This document shows positions 40,096 through 40,732 of a stretch of DNA of 40,732 bases, one piece after another (position 1 is the first letter of the stretch; each line of letters starts with the position of its first letter). The notes under the pieces are model-generated. The model ran no database searches and was not told the origin of the DNA. It worked only from the letters and a program-made list of their open reading frames with translations. Origin of the DNA: UBA1367 sp040268355 (GTDB lineage: Bacteria > Actinomycetota > Coriobacteriia > Coriobacteriales > Atopobiaceae); the NCBI GenBank assembly GCA_040268355.1, contig JAWRIT010000100.1, forward strand, positions 1 to 40,732. The letters are read 5' to 3'. Both the position numbers and the translations under genes were made by a program.

Positions 40096-40651
40096 AACGG
40101 AGATCCGAGCATTCTTCCTCTCAGAATACGAGGAGGAGAAGGCCTATCTGGAGGAGCGGCACCGCCAGGGCTGGAAGCTCCTGCACGTCTGGCCCTACGT
40201 CTACCGTTTCGAGGCCTGCGAGCCCGAAGCGTACGTCTATGAGTCGGACTTCGTGCCGCTGGGCAACTCCGAGCGCGAGCGCTACGTCGCGCTGTGCGAG
40301 GAGTATGGCTGGGAGCACGTGCAGGACTTCCAGCAGTTCAGCTACTTCCGGAGGGCGGCGAGCGAGGTGGCACGAGACGGCGAGCAGAGCCTCTTCAGCG
40401 ACAACGAGTCGAGGATGGACCTGGCCCATCGGATCTACCGTCACCGGATGCTGCCGCTTTCCATCCTGTTACTCCTCACGTTGCCCCTGATGATGCTGCG
40501 GGTGGTCTTCGGGGACCCCATGGACGCGCCTGACGTCGCGATCTTCGTCGTGTACGCCGTCCTGCTCGCCTGGGACCTGTACGGCCTCATCCGCAGCGCC
40601 CGAGGCTTCGCACGCCTCAAGGAGAAGTACGGGACAACCGAGCCGAGGTAG
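40076..40651 (+). CDS. DUF2812 membrane protein (module 2)
   Basis: A 191-residue DUF2812 protein. The N-terminal domain has EEEKAYLEERHRQGWKLLHV and YRFEACEPEAYVYESDF, matching the family pattern also seen in the protein at 7454-8002 (KEKEWLNEQGQKGLML, YEFEDVSPATFAYEV). Two hydrophobic segments follow (about residues 123-143 and 149-170), and the tail is basic. The start at 40076 lies inside the PadR gene (20-nt overlap); GTG 40085 is an alternative. Function unknown; co-expression with PadR and the protease suggests a role in a membrane-stress or peptide response. Confidence 0.82.
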   Translation: MSIVGTKTEIRAFFLSEYEEEKAYLEERHRQGWKLLHVWPYVYRFEACEPEAYVYESDFVPLGNSERERYVALCEEYGWEHVQDFQQFSYFRRAASEVARDGEQSLFSDNESRMDLAHRIYRHRMLPLSILLLLTLPLMMLRVVFGDPMDAPDVAIFVVYAVLLAWDLYGLIRSARGFARLKEKYGTTEPR

Positions 40652-40659
40652 GCGGGCGC

Positions 40660-40700
40660 TGCCCGGAAGCACCCGGGCACGAGACGGGGCCTGTGGCCCC
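40660..40700 (+). terminator. Double hairpin after the PadR-DUF2812 operon
   Basis: TGCCCGG / CCGGGCA (40660-40666 with 40673-40679) and GGGGCC-TGT-GGCCCC (40686-40700) follow the DUF2812 stop closely. Neither has a T run. Together they are the likely 3' end of the operon. Confidence 0.45.
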
Positions 40701-40732
40701 ACAGCGCTGGCACCCTCCGCCTGCATGCGAGC

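Overview
The window looks like a chromosomal segment of a high-GC, gut- or oral-type actinobacterium. Gene content and codon bias fit Coriobacteriia (Olsenella/Atopobium/Collinsella-like), but that assignment is inference, because no rRNA, tRNA or other marker gene is present. Coding density is high. Many genes are translationally coupled through ATGA or GTGA overlaps, GTG starts are common, and strong AAGGAGG-type ribosome sites often decide the start. The long open frames lying antisense to real genes are GC-rich shadows and are omitted.

Left part (1-8.4 kb): the end of a surface-type protein; a co-directional group of a HAD phosphatase, an MFS transporter, a hexulose-phosphate-synthase-like enzyme and an unusual fusion of a PTS EIIB(Lac)-like domain to a degenerate ROK sugar-kinase domain; a small membrane protein; then, on the minus strand, an acyl-CoA thioesterase, mannose-6-phosphate isomerase (manA) and a PadR-DUF2812 module.

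Middle (8.6-28.9 kb): two paralogous transport cassettes in inverted orientation. Each holds a heterodimeric IrtAB/YbtPQ-type ABC pair, a fused two-domain ECF ATPase, an EcfT subunit and a 204-residue MptD (Trep_Strep)-type ECF substrate-binding subunit. Copy 1 (9358-15731) follows a TetR gene. Copy 2 (27662-21286) is divergent from an AraC gene, with two matching 11-bp palindromes between them. Between the cassettes lies a LanFEG-type bacteriocin self-protection transporter with a YxeA-like secreted protein and a two-component system, but no lantibiotic precursor or modification genes.

Right part (28.9-40.7 kb): an AAA/DUF4143 ATPase gene preceded by three 14-bp repeats with an exact 33-nt period; an AbiEi/AbiEii type IV toxin-antitoxin pair with a perfect inverted repeat over its promoter region; an RpiR regulator divergent from a Gfo/Idh/MocA oxidoreductase and a mannose-class PTS (IIB, IIC, IID, IIA) ending in a small unrecognised protein; a methyltransferase; and a CPBP protease-PadR-DUF2812 operon whose promoter lies inside a perfect 20-bp inverted repeat.

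Overall the segment is an accessory region for sugar uptake, probable metallophore or cofactor transport, peptide-antibiotic defence and toxin-antitoxin functions, with clear operator-like palindromes in front of several regulator genes. The best candidates for undescribed biology are the EIIB-ROK fusion, the paired ABC+ECF cassettes, and the 33-nt repeat array ahead of the DUF4143 ATPase.
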